Positions 32,442 through 41,137 of a stretch of 64,000 nucleotides of DNA are shown here, piece after piece. Under the pieces are notes generated by a model. It was not told the origin of the DNA. It searched no databases and was given only the letters and a program-made list of their open reading frames with translations. Source of the DNA: Synechocystis sp. PCC 6714 (GTDB taxonomy: Bacteria; Cyanobacteriota; Cyanobacteriia; Cyanobacteriales; Microcystaceae); the NCBI RefSeq assembly GCF_000478825.2, contig NZ_CP007544.1, positions 39,517 to 103,516 on the forward strand. The letters run 5' to 3'. The position numbers and the translations under genes are program-made. Within the stretch, counting starts at the first letter, position 1. Each line of letters begins with the position of its first letter.

Positions 32442-33680
32442 ATGTTTAGTTCTATTCGTCGGCTATTTGGACAATTTTGGAATAAATCCAGAACAGTTAA
32501 AAATGAACCTCTAAACAAGGTCAGCTTAATCGTAATTATTCTTATTGATATCTTTATTCTTGTTAATGTTTTTACCGGAATAGAAGATATTGGGCAATGG
32601 TATCTTGCACCCAACTTAGTCTATCCTTGCCATGCCCCTTGGCAAAATTATCAAAGCCAAACCACTGCTGGCAAAAACCTTCAAATTATTCGAGAAGCTA
32701 TTGCCACTGACCCTATTGATCAATACAATTTGGAGCAGAGTTTCAGAGATTCAGAAAAGGGGCATCTTGGTCAAGTTAGTCAAGTTTGTTTAAGCTATGC
32801 CCAGTATTACGATAAAATTCAAACCACCGACAATCAAACTCTTATTATCAAGATTAACCAAACTGTAGCTCAAATTAATGAGCTTGAGGAATCTAATAAT
32901 ACCATTCGCTCCCAGTATGACTCAACATTATTAGAAAAAATTGCTGGTCAAGGGAAAGAAAACTCAATTAATCAAACTCCTCCAGAAAAAGCCAAGCAAC
33001 AATTAAATCAAAATATTGCTAAAATTGCCAACCTTAAACAGGAAATTACCCGTCTAGAACAACAACTTTTGGCAAAGCCAGAAAGCGTTAATTTTCTTAA
33101 TTTTATTAACCAAAAAGATGTTTGGGAGGAATTAAATCAGAGTTATACCAATGCAGTATTTTGGTATCCTACCATTCGGTTTTTTTTCCAGGCTCTCTTT
33201 TTAATTCCCTTAATTGTAATTGCTCTTTGGATTCATAGCATTGCAGTGAAAAAAGGCTATGGATTAGTGGCTTTGATTAGCTGGCATCTGCTAGTTATTT
33301 TTCTTATTCCGCTAATTTTAAAAGTCTTTGAATTTTTACAATTTGGCCTTATTTTTGATCTCGTCTTAAATTTTGTTCAAGCTGTTTTTGGTGGACTAAT
33401 TTTTGCCATTAGTTACCTATATATTTTGCTTATTCCCCTAGTGGGATTTGGCATTATTAAATTTTTTCAAAGGGTTGTTTTTAATCCCAAAGGTCAAGCA
33501 GCTAAACGGTTTCAAAAATCCAGTTGTGTAAAGTGTGCAAAGCGAATTCGTCCCCAGGATTCCTATTGTCCCCACTGTGGTTATTATCAATATGTTGAAT
33601 GCCCAAGCTGTCATGCCCTTACCTATCAACATTTGCCCCATTGTAAAGAATGTGGTGCAACCCAAGGGCCTAATGAGTAA
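32442..33680 (+). CDS. Membrane protein with double zinc ribbon
   Basis: A 412-residue protein. One membrane helix lies near residue 30 (IVIILIDIFILVNVFTGI). A long coiled-coil stretch follows (about 140-210, QIN.LEE, LKQEITRLEQQLL). Three or more membrane helices occupy about 240-345. The C-terminal tail carries two zinc ribbons (CVKCAKRIRPQDSYCPHCG and CPSCHALTYQHLPHCKECG). Double zinc-ribbon tails often bind proteins or nucleic acids. It is a known cyanobacterial hypothetical type; role unknown. Confidence 0.75.
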   Translation: MFSSIRRLFGQFWNKSRTVKNEPLNKVSLIVIILIDIFILVNVFTGIEDIGQWYLAPNLVYPCHAPWQNYQSQTTAGKNLQIIREAIATDPIDQYNLEQSFRDSEKGHLGQVSQVCLSYAQYYDKIQTTDNQTLIIKINQTVAQINELEESNNTIRSQYDSTLLEKIAGQGKENSINQTPPEKAKQQLNQNIAKIANLKQEITRLEQQLLAKPESVNFLNFINQKDVWEELNQSYTNAVFWYPTIRFFFQALFLIPLIVIALWIHSIAVKKGYGLVALISWHLLVIFLIPLILKVFEFLQFGLIFDLVLNFVQAVFGGLIFAISYLYILLIPLVGFGIIKFFQRVVFNPKGQAAKRFQKSSCVKCAKRIRPQDSYCPHCGYYQYVECPSCHALTYQHLPHCKECGATQGPNE

Positions 33681-33896
33681 TCCTCAGTTATAGTTTATGA
33701 AAAATGACTATGGTAGAAGCAATGACATCTCAAGATTGATGAAAGTTTCCATAGCAATGCTTGATTACCTGTCTGCTAATTAAGCTGTTGTCGATGTTTT
33801 CCCCGATGCCATGGCAACTCTGGTTAGAGTTAGGGAGTCTAAATCTAGTCTGGTTAAATATTCTTTATTTCTGTTTAATAGCCATGATAGAAAACA

Positions 33897-34250
33897 ATGA
33901 TTAAGCAAGCTATTCAATTAGCCCAACTATTTGGTAATCTCCTAACCCAGACAGATTACACTTCGGCCTATGCTTTGTTATCGCCGGAACTACAACAGCA
34001 ATATTCGCCCCAAACGCTGAGGAAAACAGTGGAAGCAATGATTGACTATGGATCTGGGCCAATCCGTAGCGCGATCGTTATGGTGGACTGCCTCTTAACA
34101 GAGTGGCAATATCCTGCCATGGAAGCCAATGACGTGGTCTGGTTATATGTTTCCCTGGAGGGCGAGGACTTTATTGAAGCTGTATCGCTGATTGTTCAAC
34201 ACTGGGAAGGAAAATTAGTAATTCGTTGGCTTGAGTGGGGCAGACCTTGA
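33897..34250 (+). CDS. Small hypothetical protein, NTF2-like
   Basis: A 117-residue protein beginning MIKQAIQLAQLFGNLLTQTD and continuing YTSAYALLSPELQQQYSPQT, typical of DUF3887/DUF4878-like lipid- or ligand-binding NTF2-fold domains in which the substrate pocket is lined by a short helix-strand unit. There is no signal peptide. It lies 114 bases before the duplicated hypothetical gene, in the same direction. Function unknown. Confidence 0.65.
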   Translation: MIKQAIQLAQLFGNLLTQTDYTSAYALLSPELQQQYSPQTLRKTVEAMIDYGSGPIRSAIVMVDCLLTEWQYPAMEANDVVWLYVSLEGEDFIEAVSLIVQHWEGKLVIRWLEWGRP

Positions 34251-34364
34251 ATTCTTTACTTGTAAACTTGTAGCTCTTCAATTTCTTCAATCTGCTCTAA
34301 AAGCTGATCAATGGATATCAGAGAGAGAATAGTTAATATCTATTGACTAACAGTCACAACCAGT

Positions 34365-34658
34365 ATGGATCAAAACGAGTGGGTCATCTTTGCAGAATTA
34401 AGACGTTCAAATTTTGAGTTAATTATCTCAATCTTATCCAGCCACTTCCCCCGCCTGGAATGGGGATCACAGTGTGATGATTGGCTCTGGATTTATGGCC
34501 AGGATTACAAGTTAGAGATTGACTCTTTTTCGTCGATGGAACTGGAGGTGAAGGGGCCAAGGAAAGCCTATGATTTGGCCCATGAAGTTTTGTATCTGCT
34601 GCCGTCTTCGGTATTCGTTCAGGTTTTTGAAAGACCCAAGTTGGATCTGACTCGCTGA
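34365..34658 (+). CDS. Hypothetical protein, full copy of a duplicated gene
   Basis: A 97-residue protein beginning MDQNEWVIFAELRRSNFELI. Its last two thirds are repeated almost exactly at the window start (1-201), and its first 20 residues are matched by the remnant at 61914-61994 (MAQNERVIFEELQRSNFNLI). The conserved pattern across copies (many silent or conservative differences) shows it is protein coding. No family was recognised. It is AT-rich and preceded by a small NTF2-like gene. Confidence 0.65.
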   Translation: MDQNEWVIFAELRRSNFELIISILSSHFPRLEWGSQCDDWLWIYGQDYKLEIDSFSSMELEVKGPRKAYDLAHEVLYLLPSSVFVQVFERPKLDLTR

Positions 34659-34745
34659 AGCCCCGATTAATAACTTTTTGGTTAACTATGGCAATTTATT
34701 AAGACTTTACAACGATTGATTTAGTTCTGGGCTAGTATTCTTTTT
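34457..34745 (+). repeat. Segmental duplication of window positions 1-285
   Basis: The 3' two thirds of the hypothetical gene and about 80 bases beyond its stop match positions 1-285 with few differences (for example AGCCCCGATTAATAAC and TTTTGGTTAACTAT in both). Similarity ends near GCTAGTATTC. Confidence 0.7.
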
Positions 34746-34768
34746 TACTTTTCGTCAATAGAATTTTA

Positions 34769-34860
34769 GCGGCGATCGCCTGACAGTATGGCGTCCCATT
34801 AATTATCTATGACCAAAAAATCTTGAAATATCCCTACTTCAAAACTATTTAGTAAATTCT
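34769..34860 (+). repeat. Dispersed repeat shared with 59251-59342
   Basis: Both stretches contain GGCGATCGCCTGAC, then GTATG, then GACCAAAAAATCTTGAA, then TCAAAAC, in the same order and spacing, over about 90 bases. There is no coding potential in common. The unit lies in the intergenic gap before corA here and before the CAP-domain gene there. Confidence 0.6.
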
Positions 34861-34995
34861 ACCATTGAAATTCCTTTACGGAGCATTATTCTTTGGCTTT
34901 TAATCTTTATGTTGAGTCCCATCAATTTAAAGAATAACGCATTTAACTTAATGAAAGATTTGGGGAAAAATATTTACAAAATTGATAGAGAAACA

Positions 34996-36138
34996 TCATC
35001 TATTTACTTTTTCAAGATTATTAAGATCTTTAAACCAACCCTTACGCCAAAAAAATAAAAGCATTATTACTCCCACTGTTAACATTATTATCAAAATTAC
35101 AGGGTAACCCCAATACCAATTTAACTCTGGCATATTCCAAGGAGATTTATCAGGATTAAAATTCATACCATAAATTCCAGCAATAAAAGTTAGTGGGATA
35201 AAAATACTAGAAATAACCGTTAGTGTTTTCATGATTTCATTCATTCGATTACTAACAGAGGAAAGATAAATATCTGTTAAATTAGATGCTAAATCTCGAT
35301 AGGTTTCTATCATATCTAGGATTTGAATTGTGTGGTCATAACAATCCCGTAAAAATACCCGCACCTCGTCAGAAATTAAATCACTACCATCCCGAAGTAA
35401 AGAGTTGATTGCATCCCGTTGAGGCCAGATGGCACGTCTCATAATTAATAGATCCTGTTGTAATTGATGAATCTTGGCCAATGATCTATTCGTTGGCTGA
35501 GAAATCACCTCACTTTGTAAAGACTGAACCAATTCACCATAGACTTTCATTACGGGAAAAAAGCCATCAATAATGGCATCAATTAAAGCATAAAATAAAT
35601 AATCAACATTTTTTTGTCGAATTATTCCTTTTTTACTACGAATTCTATTTCTAACAGAAGATAAACAATCATATTTTGGTTCTTCTTGAATGGTCAACAA
35701 ATAATGTTTACCTAAAATAAAGCTAATTTGTTCACTAATAAAACTTTGGGATAATTTATCTAGAGTTATCATCCGGGAAATGAAAATTAAATGCTCTTCG
35801 TATTCAACTACTTTTGGGCGTTGGGGAACATTAACAATATCTTCTAGAGCAACGGGATGAAGTTGAAAAACTTCACTTAACTGTTGCCAAGTTGCTTTAT
35901 TGCCCAAACCGTCAATGTTAATCCAGGATACGGATTCAGTATCAACATAAGCCCCACAATTCAAGGGATTTTTTAGTTCTATCTTTGTGGCTTGATTTTG
36001 ATTATAATCAATTAAAGTTATTTTCGGTGGAGGAGCGTTAGGGGAAAGATTTAACGTTCCAGGAATACTTTCTGGTAAATTAAAATAATTGAAATGGGAG
36101 ACAAGATTAGATTGGCAAAATTGAGGCTTATTGGACAT
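34996..36138 (-). CDS. corA: CorA-type magnesium/cobalt transporter
   Basis: A 380-residue protein of the CorA family. A long cytoplasmic N-terminal domain with a coiled-coil (ELVQSLQSEVISQP, IHQLQQDLLIMRRAIWPQRD) precedes two C-terminal membrane helices. The signature YGMNF (about residue 327) ends the first helix, and a basic tail (FFWRKGWFKDL) follows the second. It forms a homopentameric channel for Mg2+ or Co2+. It stands alone; its regulation is not visible. Confidence 0.93.
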   Translation of the reverse strand: MSNKPQFCQSNLVSHFNYFNLPESIPGTLNLSPNAPPPKITLIDYNQNQATKIELKNPLNCGAYVDTESVSWINIDGLGNKATWQQLSEVFQLHPVALEDIVNVPQRPKVVEYEEHLIFISRMITLDKLSQSFISEQISFILGKHYLLTIQEEPKYDCLSSVRNRIRSKKGIIRQKNVDYLFYALIDAIIDGFFPVMKVYGELVQSLQSEVISQPTNRSLAKIHQLQQDLLIMRRAIWPQRDAINSLLRDGSDLISDEVRVFLRDCYDHTIQILDMIETYRDLASNLTDIYLSSVSNRMNEIMKTLTVISSIFIPLTFIAGIYGMNFNPDKSPWNMPELNWYWGYPVILIIMLTVGVIMLLFFWRKGWFKDLNNLEKVNR

Positions 36139-36244
36139 ATTATTAGAATAGTTTTATAAACTTGATATTTTAAGCAATTATAGCAATTATCAATGGGTAA
36201 ATTTTATTAAATAATCATGCAAGATTACGCAATAGTTTTTATCA

Positions 36245-36754
36245 TTAATAATGAATAACTAAAGGAGTTTTTATTTCAGACCATTTGAATAGCCACTCCG
36301 CATGATCAACCGCCAGATTAATGCAACCATGGCTAACTGGTATGCCAAAGCTTTTATGCCAATAGGCTCCATGAATGGCATAGCCGCCACTATAATACTG
36401 GGCATAGGGAACATCATCGATATCGTAATCCGCCCCTCTCATCCTATCAATACGCCTTTTGCTTTGAATGGCAAATATGCCCGGAATTGTTGGGGTATTT
36501 TTCTTTCCCGTAGAAATAATAACGGCATAAACAGGCTTCTTTCCCTCCCAGGCAACTAAACGTTGTGTGGAGAGATTAACTTCAATCCAACGCTGATTAG
36601 ATTTTTTGAGGATAGCCATTTTTTGATTGAGGGTATTCTGATATACCTGGGCAGAAACAGTGGGTATGAATAAATTAATTCCAACCAGTTCCGTAAGACA
36701 TATTCCCGCAATAATTAACCCACTTCCCCAATATCGAACAAGGGGTAATAACAT
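36245..36754 (-). CDS. L,D-transpeptidase (YkuD domain), membrane-anchored
   Basis: A 169-residue protein with an N-terminal signal/anchor (LIIAGICLTELVGINLFIP). The YkuD catalytic motif HGAYWHKSFGIPVSHGCINL (about residues 128-147) includes the active-site histidine and cysteine in SHGCINL. It crosslinks meso-diaminopimelate residues in peptidoglycan or attaches proteins to it. Length is normal. No linked gene. Confidence 0.9.
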   Translation of the reverse strand: MLLPLVRYWGSGLIIAGICLTELVGINLFIPTVSAQVYQNTLNQKMAILKKSNQRWIEVNLSTQRLVAWEGKKPVYAVIISTGKKNTPTIPGIFAIQSKRRIDRMRGADYDIDDVPYAQYYSGGYAIHGAYWHKSFGIPVSHGCINLAVDHAEWLFKWSEIKTPLVIHY

Positions 36755-37124
36755 AAGTAATAATCCTACTACTAATGCGCTTTACTTCTATTTTAAGTCA
36801 ATTTTTATAGCTCTGTCTGAAAAATAGAAATAAATAAACTAACTTTATAATGCGTCATTAACTCCCTAGTAAAGTTTCTGACTTCTGCCAATGATTAATT
36901 ACTTCCCAGACCTTTACTTGATCCCAGAAGACTAAGGTCTAATGTCGAAGAGGCATTATCAACCCTGTGGCCACCCTGCTGTCAAAGTGCTTGAACTCGA
37001 AGGCGATCGCCGTAATAGAGTTTTCACCAGTGAGCAACACCGTGGCCGTCCTCTTGGTCACCATAAACAAGGTGAAGATGGGCATTCATTTCCAGATAAA
37101 TTCTGGACGGGTGCGGGAGTATAA
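36755..37124. other. Intergenic stretch with a CTAGTAA-type motif
   Basis: AACTCCCTAGTAAAGTTT lies at 36859-36876, one of nine such motifs in the window. A 60-codon plus-strand frame (36942-37124) has no homologue I recognise and runs into a convergent small gene; it is not called. Confidence 0.45.
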
Positions 37125-37292
37125 CTAGTCCCCCGCCTTTTTTCTGAAATCCTTGGCTTTGTCAGGGGTGAGGGCAGAAAGAACATCAATTAGTTGGGAG
37201 GTCTTTACTTCCAATACATAGGGGAGCTTGGCCCCAATTGGCACTAGGGGAATGCCTTCAACCTGTCGCTCAGTTCCTGGAATGTCGGTCAT
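37125..37292 (-). CDS. Small hypothetical protein (55 aa)
   Basis: An intact frame on the minus strand, MTDIPGTERQVEGIPLVPIG to FRKKAGD, with normal codon use. The mixture of short hydrophobic runs and charged residues (LEVKTSQLIDVLSALTPDKA) reads like a true small protein. No family is recognised. It lies in the toxin-antitoxin rich region just before the HEPN-like gene. Confidence 0.5.
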   Translation of the reverse strand: MTDIPGTERQVEGIPLVPIGAKLPYVLEVKTSQLIDVLSALTPDKAKDFRKKAGD

Positions 37293-37384
37293 TCAGTTAG
37301 GATAAACCAGGCGTTGTAACTTGTTCAGGATTTATAACCGTAACTTTTAGTTAAAATATATCTGCTAGTCCTGAAAAATAAAAA

Positions 37385-38020
37385 TTATGATTCTTCCCAA
37401 AGATAATCCCACAATTTTTCAAAATTTTCTCTCAATTGGTTTTCATTGGGATCTTTAAGAGCCAAAATGTATTTTTCAAAGTCGCTAATAATACATTCAA
37501 GAAATAATTTTGGATGTATGTTAGTTACCTCTTCTTTAATTTGAATAGCTTTGTCTTGCTCGTATGAAAGATATATTTTTTTTCTTGTAAATCCTGAATG
37601 AAATAATCCACATCTTATTTGTTTGTATATCTTGCAATATACACTGGTTTCTTTCGCTTCATCTGGATAGCCAGGAAATATTCTTCTCAAGCTATTTTTA
37701 CATAATTTATCAGATTTAGGAAAGCTGTTGGGATTTTTAATCAAATCCTTTACAACTTTATTGCCTCTTCTAAACTGCTCAACACCTTCAACATAAGATA
37801 ATGCAATCATGAGTGCTACATAATCACCTGTATTGCTATCATTTGGGGTTAATTGACGCGCAATGTCGAAAAACCAATCAACAACTCTAGCTTCATAGAT
37901 GTTAATCTTTCCTGAAATATTGCCGTAAATTTCTCTGCGTCCTCCTTCATTGATGTAAATAATTTCCTCCTTGTCATCATCATATTTATGTCGTTCTGAA
38001 ACTAAATATTGATTAGGCAT
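37385..38020 (-). CDS. Possible HEPN-like protein
   Basis: A 211-residue, mostly helical protein. It contains YKQIRCGLFHSGFTRK near residue 140, where R-CGLF-H matches the Rx4-6H ribonuclease motif of HEPN domains. It sits on a helix-rich background (ALMIALSYVEGVEQFRRGNK, then LECIISDFEKYILALKD). HEPN proteins are common toxins and phage-defence RNases. No minimal nucleotidyltransferase partner is next to it. The gene is AT-rich compared with its neighbours and lies in an island of toxin genes, near a recombinase fragment. The function is a suggestion from one motif and context. Confidence 0.5.
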   Translation of the reverse strand: MPNQYLVSERHKYDDDKEEIIYINEGGRREIYGNISGKINIYEARVVDWFFDIARQLTPNDSNTGDYVALMIALSYVEGVEQFRRGNKVVKDLIKNPNSFPKSDKLCKNSLRRIFPGYPDEAKETSVYCKIYKQIRCGLFHSGFTRKKIYLSYEQDKAIQIKEEVTNIHPKLFLECIISDFEKYILALKDPNENQLRENFEKLWDYLWEES

Positions 38021-38175
38021 TTTTGGGCTAAATTTAATGATTTTGTATTAGTTATGTCTAAATTTTACCAAAAATTACGGTCACTGCAAAAAATAGTTGT
38101 GAAATTGTTCGCTTACATGGGATCACGACAGAAAAGGAAAAACAGACGCTAAGCTTAAATACCTAATTGCTAGTT

Positions 38176-38190
38176 AATCCCTAGTAAAAT
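38176..38190 (+). repeat. CTAGTAA-type motif at the end of a recombinase copy
   Basis: AATCCCTAGTAAAAT lies 8 bases from the broken 3' end of the recombinase gene. Together with eight more copies it is a candidate recombination site for this enzyme family. Confidence 0.5.
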
Positions 38191-38197
38191 CCATTGA

Positions 38198-38704
38198 TTA
38201 ATCTGATGGGCGTAGGCCGGAATAGAAACTAATCTTTTGAATAACCCGGAGATTAATGCCCTTCCTGCACATCATAGTTAACGCAGTGCGGCGGAAAGAA
38301 TGGGTAGAAACTCCCCTCACTCCAATCCTATCCGTTGCCGCTTTCAAAATCTTGTGGGCCATGGAAGGATGAAGGTGTGACCCCACCTGTTTGCCCCGAA
38401 ACACATAGGACGATGAAAACCTAAAGCATTGTTGTTGCCGATATTCATCAAATAAAGCTTGCAAGGCCGGGGAAATGGCCACAGTCCGACTGGATTTAGT
38501 CTTGGTTTTTTCAATGCGGAAAGTCATGGCATCAGTAGTTACATCAGCCCAGGCCAAAGAACAGGCCTCTCCAATGCGGCAACCAGTGTAAAGACAAATG
38601 CCAAACAACAGGCGATCTCTGGGAGTCAATAACCCAATAGTGAACAGGTCATGTAATTCCTGCTCTGTTAATACTTTTGCCTGCCCCTGGCGGTTAATTT
38701 TCAT
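38198..38704 (-). pseudogene. Solitary tyrosine recombinase, C-terminally replaced copy
   Basis: The first 154 residues agree with the intact recombinase at 63385-63951, including the catalytic arginine in YTGCRIGEACSLAW and HSFRR. After VIQKIS the sequence diverges to FYSGLRPSD and stops, so the SGHKN motif and the nucleophilic tyrosine (LSHYLEV) are missing. It is therefore inactive. The break lies 8 bases from a CTAGTAAAAT motif. Its start is 74 bases from the divergent Phd antitoxin gene. Confidence 0.85.
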
Positions 38705-38778
38705 TCAATAAAGTGGAAATAAATACGAACGTGGAGAATTTTAGGCTAGAATCTGACTAGGTATAGTCAGGTAAGGAA

Positions 38779-39066
38779 ATGACTAATTCAGCAACCCAAG
38801 GTTTGGACACTTTTCAAACTTGGAAATTAGAAGATGCCAAAGCTCGTTTTAGCGAATTGGTACGCTTAGCCCAGGCAGAGAATCCCCAGCTTGTCACAGT
38901 GCGGGGTAAAGATGCTGTGGTGGTTCTTTCTGCTGATCAATTTGCTAAACTTTTGCCCTTGATGGCCCAACCCAATATCCACGAATTTCTTTCCCAGTCG
39001 CCCCTGAATCGCCTGGATTTTGAGCAGTCCAGCGTCATAAGTCCCGTCAGAGCAGTGGAGCTATGA
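38779..39066 (+). CDS. Phd/YefM-family antitoxin
   Basis: A 95-residue protein with the Phd signature: TWKLEDAKARFSELVRLAQ, then PQLVTVRGKDAVVVLSADQF. It binds the DNA of its own promoter and neutralises the downstream PIN toxin. Its stop overlaps the toxin start by 4 bases (ATGA), the usual coupling. It is divergent from the recombinase fragment; the gap holds the probable operator but no clear palindrome was noted. Confidence 0.88.
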   Translation: MTNSATQGLDTFQTWKLEDAKARFSELVRLAQAENPQLVTVRGKDAVVVLSADQFAKLLPLMAQPNIHEFLSQSPLNRLDFEQSSVISPVRAVEL

Positions 39067-39494
39067 AGGGTTGGCTATTGGATACCAACGTAATTTCAGA
39101 ACTTTGCAAGAAGAATTGCAATCCAGCAGTAAAAGCCTGGGCCGATCGCCAATCTCCCACCTCCTTTTATATCAGCACCATCACCATGGCGGAAATCCGT
39201 TTTGGCATAGAAAGGACTGAAGACAAGGTATTTCGCCAGGAATTAAACCAATGGCTAGATCAAGTTTTGCGTCCCTGGTTTGGCGATCGCCTTTTGGGGG
39301 TGAATGAAGATGTAATTTTGCAGTGGCGATGGTTAGTGGAAAAAGGACGAAAGCAGAACTATACTTTCAGTCAACCGGATTTATTTATTGCGGCGATTGC
39401 CGTTGTCCATGATCTGTGCGTCGTAACCCGAAATGTAGGGGACTTTGAAAAATCAGGGGTTCCCGTCTTTAATCCATTCCTTTTTTCTCAATAA
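39063..39494 (+). CDS. vapC: VapC/FitB-type PIN-domain toxin
   Basis: A 143-residue PIN ribonuclease. Acidic active-site residues are present in LLDTNVISEL (D8), MAEIRFGIER, SQPDLFIAAIA and TRNVGDFEKSG. FitB-type toxins paired with Phd-type antitoxins cut tRNA or mRNA. It looks intact. A 90-base remnant of the 3' end of the same gene (FEKSGVPVFNPFLF) is found at 44644-44735, so this module or a relative has been copied and lost elsewhere in the window. Confidence 0.88.
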   Translation: MKGWLLDTNVISELCKKNCNPAVKAWADRQSPTSFYISTITMAEIRFGIERTEDKVFRQELNQWLDQVLRPWFGDRLLGVNEDVILQWRWLVEKGRKQNYTFSQPDLFIAAIAVVHDLCVVTRNVGDFEKSGVPVFNPFLFSQ

Positions 39495-39560
39495 AATTTT
39501 TCTTGATGGTGATTGCCTAATCTCCTTTGCATTGGCAGAGGGGGCATAAATTATCAACCC

Positions 39561-39589
39561 AAATAAAAACCCCGACTTGAGCCAGGGTT
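39561..39589 (-). terminator. Rho-independent terminator (minus strand)
   Basis: Read on the minus strand, AACCC and GGGTT (39568-39572 with 39585-39589) form a stem followed by TTTTATTT. It lies just beyond the stop of the coiled-coil gene at 39619. Confidence 0.5.
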
Positions 39590-39618
39590 GTAATAATCTA
39601 ATACCGATCAGGGGAATC

Positions 39619-39870
39619 TTAGGGGTTGGGGGTTGTTCGGTTAAGGATCTCCGTCAGTTTGTCCTCAATTCTTTGTAGATGATCTAGGTAATCCGATTGG
39701 GATTCATAAAAATCGGCTTGGGCGGCCGCTAATCGTGCCATCCATTCAAAGACGTGGGCCCGGTCTTTGCGATAAAGGGAACTATCCTGATTAGCTTTGA
39801 TTGTTAATGCTTCAATGCTCTTGGCGTTGGATTCAATCAGGGCCTCAATGCGATCTAGTCGGTCTGACAT
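39619..39870 (-). CDS. Small coiled-coil protein
   Basis: An 83-residue helical protein (DRLDRIEALIESNAKSIEAL, then DYLDHLQRIEDKLTEILNRT) that should form a coiled coil. Similar small proteins are widespread in cyanobacteria, often annotated as hypothetical. It is followed by a terminator. Upstream lies the CTAGTAA motif at 40010. Function unknown. Confidence 0.65.
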   Translation of the reverse strand: MSDRLDRIEALIESNAKSIEALTIKANQDSSLYRKDRAHVFEWMARLAAAQADFYESQSDYLDHLQRIEDKLTEILNRTTPNP

Positions 39871-40259
39871 ACGTTAAACTTCCTATTAGATTTGTGTAAT
39901 GGATTGGGAGAGTTCGCGGCTCTCCCTTTCTGTTTTTAGGGTAGCGGATCAGAGTCAAAGAAAGACAGTTGGAATTTGTTCAAGGCATGTTTTGAGATCG
40001 CCAACTTTGAAACCCCTAGTAAAAATTATTGGGATCAACTCCTATGGCTAAATTTGTTTGCTTTCATTGGTAAATATTCCTATATTTAAGAATTTATTTG
40101 AACAGCATTTCCAACAATCAACTCAGCAGTTAACTAGGATTGTCAGAGCGTTAGTGGACAAATTAAGGAAACTTTAAAGAAAGTTAAATTTTCTAATCTT
40201 TGTGGTTATTTTTCTTTAGCTATTGGACAATATAAACTATTAATTTTAAGGAGTTCATT
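39871..40259. other. Intergenic stretch with CTAGTAA-type motif
   Basis: AAACCCCTAGTAAAAATT lies at 40010-40027. The rest is AT-rich with no gene visible. With the inverted copy at 41828-41844 it brackets a 1.8-kb unit that contains the HTH remnant and the PrlF/YhaV module. Confidence 0.45.
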
Positions 40260-40559
40260 ATGGAATTTAACTCCCACGACTGGCCTACCCACAAACAAAG
40301 TGAAGTTGTCCGTCAACTAATACTGGATGCGTTGGACAGTCCAAAGACCAAGGAAGAATTGTCCAGTTTGTGCAATAAGAGCGTTAGACAAATCACTAGA
40401 CATTTGCAACGTTTGTCCAGCGAAAACAAGATTTTGTCGTCCAAACCACTAACCCCGTGCCCGTTCTCATTGGGGCGATCGCCAAGCGGGATAAGCAACG
40501 CCTCGAAATTGCTAGGGTCTCCTACCGCTTTGGGGAGGGGGATAGTGAAAGATATTTAG
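40260..40559 (+). pseudogene. HTH-like gene, probably broken
   Basis: The frame starts MEFNSHDWPTHKQSEVVRQL and has a helix-turn-helix-like part (SPKTKEELSSLCNKSVRQIT, then RHLQRLSSENKILS). After residue 62 it becomes low-quality (proline/serine rich) while another frame (40457-40637, IGAIAKRDKQRLEIARVSYR) becomes protein-like. A frameshift or a junction of two fragments near 40440 is likely. A further remnant of this gene start, with a stop in place of tryptophan, lies at 46374-46406. Confidence 0.45.
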
Positions 40560-40637
40560 CCCAACTAAGCAGCTACGACCGCCAAAAAGCCGCAACTTTT
40601 CGGGAATGGTCACGGCTCAGCAGTCAGGTTATTAAGG
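40457..40637 (+). pseudogene. Gene fragment upstream of the YhaV module
   Basis: The frame PVLIGAIAKRDKQRLEIARV continues YLAQLSSYDRQKAATFREWS and reads like real protein but ends where the convergent YhaV gene begins. It looks like a fragment cut off by insertion of the PrlF/YhaV unit. No family recognised. Confidence 0.35.
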
Positions 40638-41135
40638 TTAAAATTCAACTTCAACAATCTTTTGTAAACGATCGCCAACACTTTTAGCTTCTATTAATAA
40701 ATCATTCCAATCATTGGGAGAATGACCGTTTTCAAGCATTTTTCTAAAGACTTTATAAGCATCGGTACTGCTTTCATAGGCTCGTTTAGAATTTTCATCA
40801 TTAACCCAAGCCAGGAGAATTATTTTGCTTTCTTGGTGATAGCGAAAAAATAATCGATGCTGCTGAAAAAACTTAGCCCTAAACCAATGTTTATAACTAT
40901 TCCCAAGCGTACTCCCTTGTTGATATTCATTACGGGTTGGATCTTGGGGAATAATATCAAAGGCTAATTTGGCGATCGCCGCCAGTCGCTTAGTAGCTTT
41001 TTTCTTTTTATATTCTTTTGGATTCTTTTGTCGCAAATGTTCAACCTGAGCCACAAGTTCTTCAACTTGCTCAAGAAATAAGGGATGGGCAAATATTTTC
41101 CATCCATTAATTACTAAAGACTCATCTATTGACAA
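40638..41135 (-). CDS. yhaV: YhaV-type ribonuclease toxin
   Basis: A 165-residue protein of the YhaV family, RelE-like ribosome-independent RNases. Identifying parts are NGWKIFAHPLFLEQVEELVA, the DPTRNEYQQGSTLG segment, HWFRAKFFQQHRLFFRYHQE (the catalytic basic/aromatic core) and KIILLAWVNDENSKRAYESS. The antitoxin gene lies 2 bases upstream. It is intact, unlike the half copy at 24751. Converges with the gene fragment at 40457. Confidence 0.85.
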   Translation of the reverse strand: MSIDESLVINGWKIFAHPLFLEQVEELVAQVEHLRQKNPKEYKKKKATKRLAAIAKLAFDIIPQDPTRNEYQQGSTLGNSYKHWFRAKFFQQHRLFFRYHQESKIILLAWVNDENSKRAYESSTDAYKVFRKMLENGHSPNDWNDLLIEAKSVGDRLQKIVEVEF

Positions 41136-41137
41136 AC

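Noticed and set aside
36942..37124. A 60-codon plus-strand frame
   Set aside because: No homology recognised, low-complexity composition and convergent with a better small gene at 37125.
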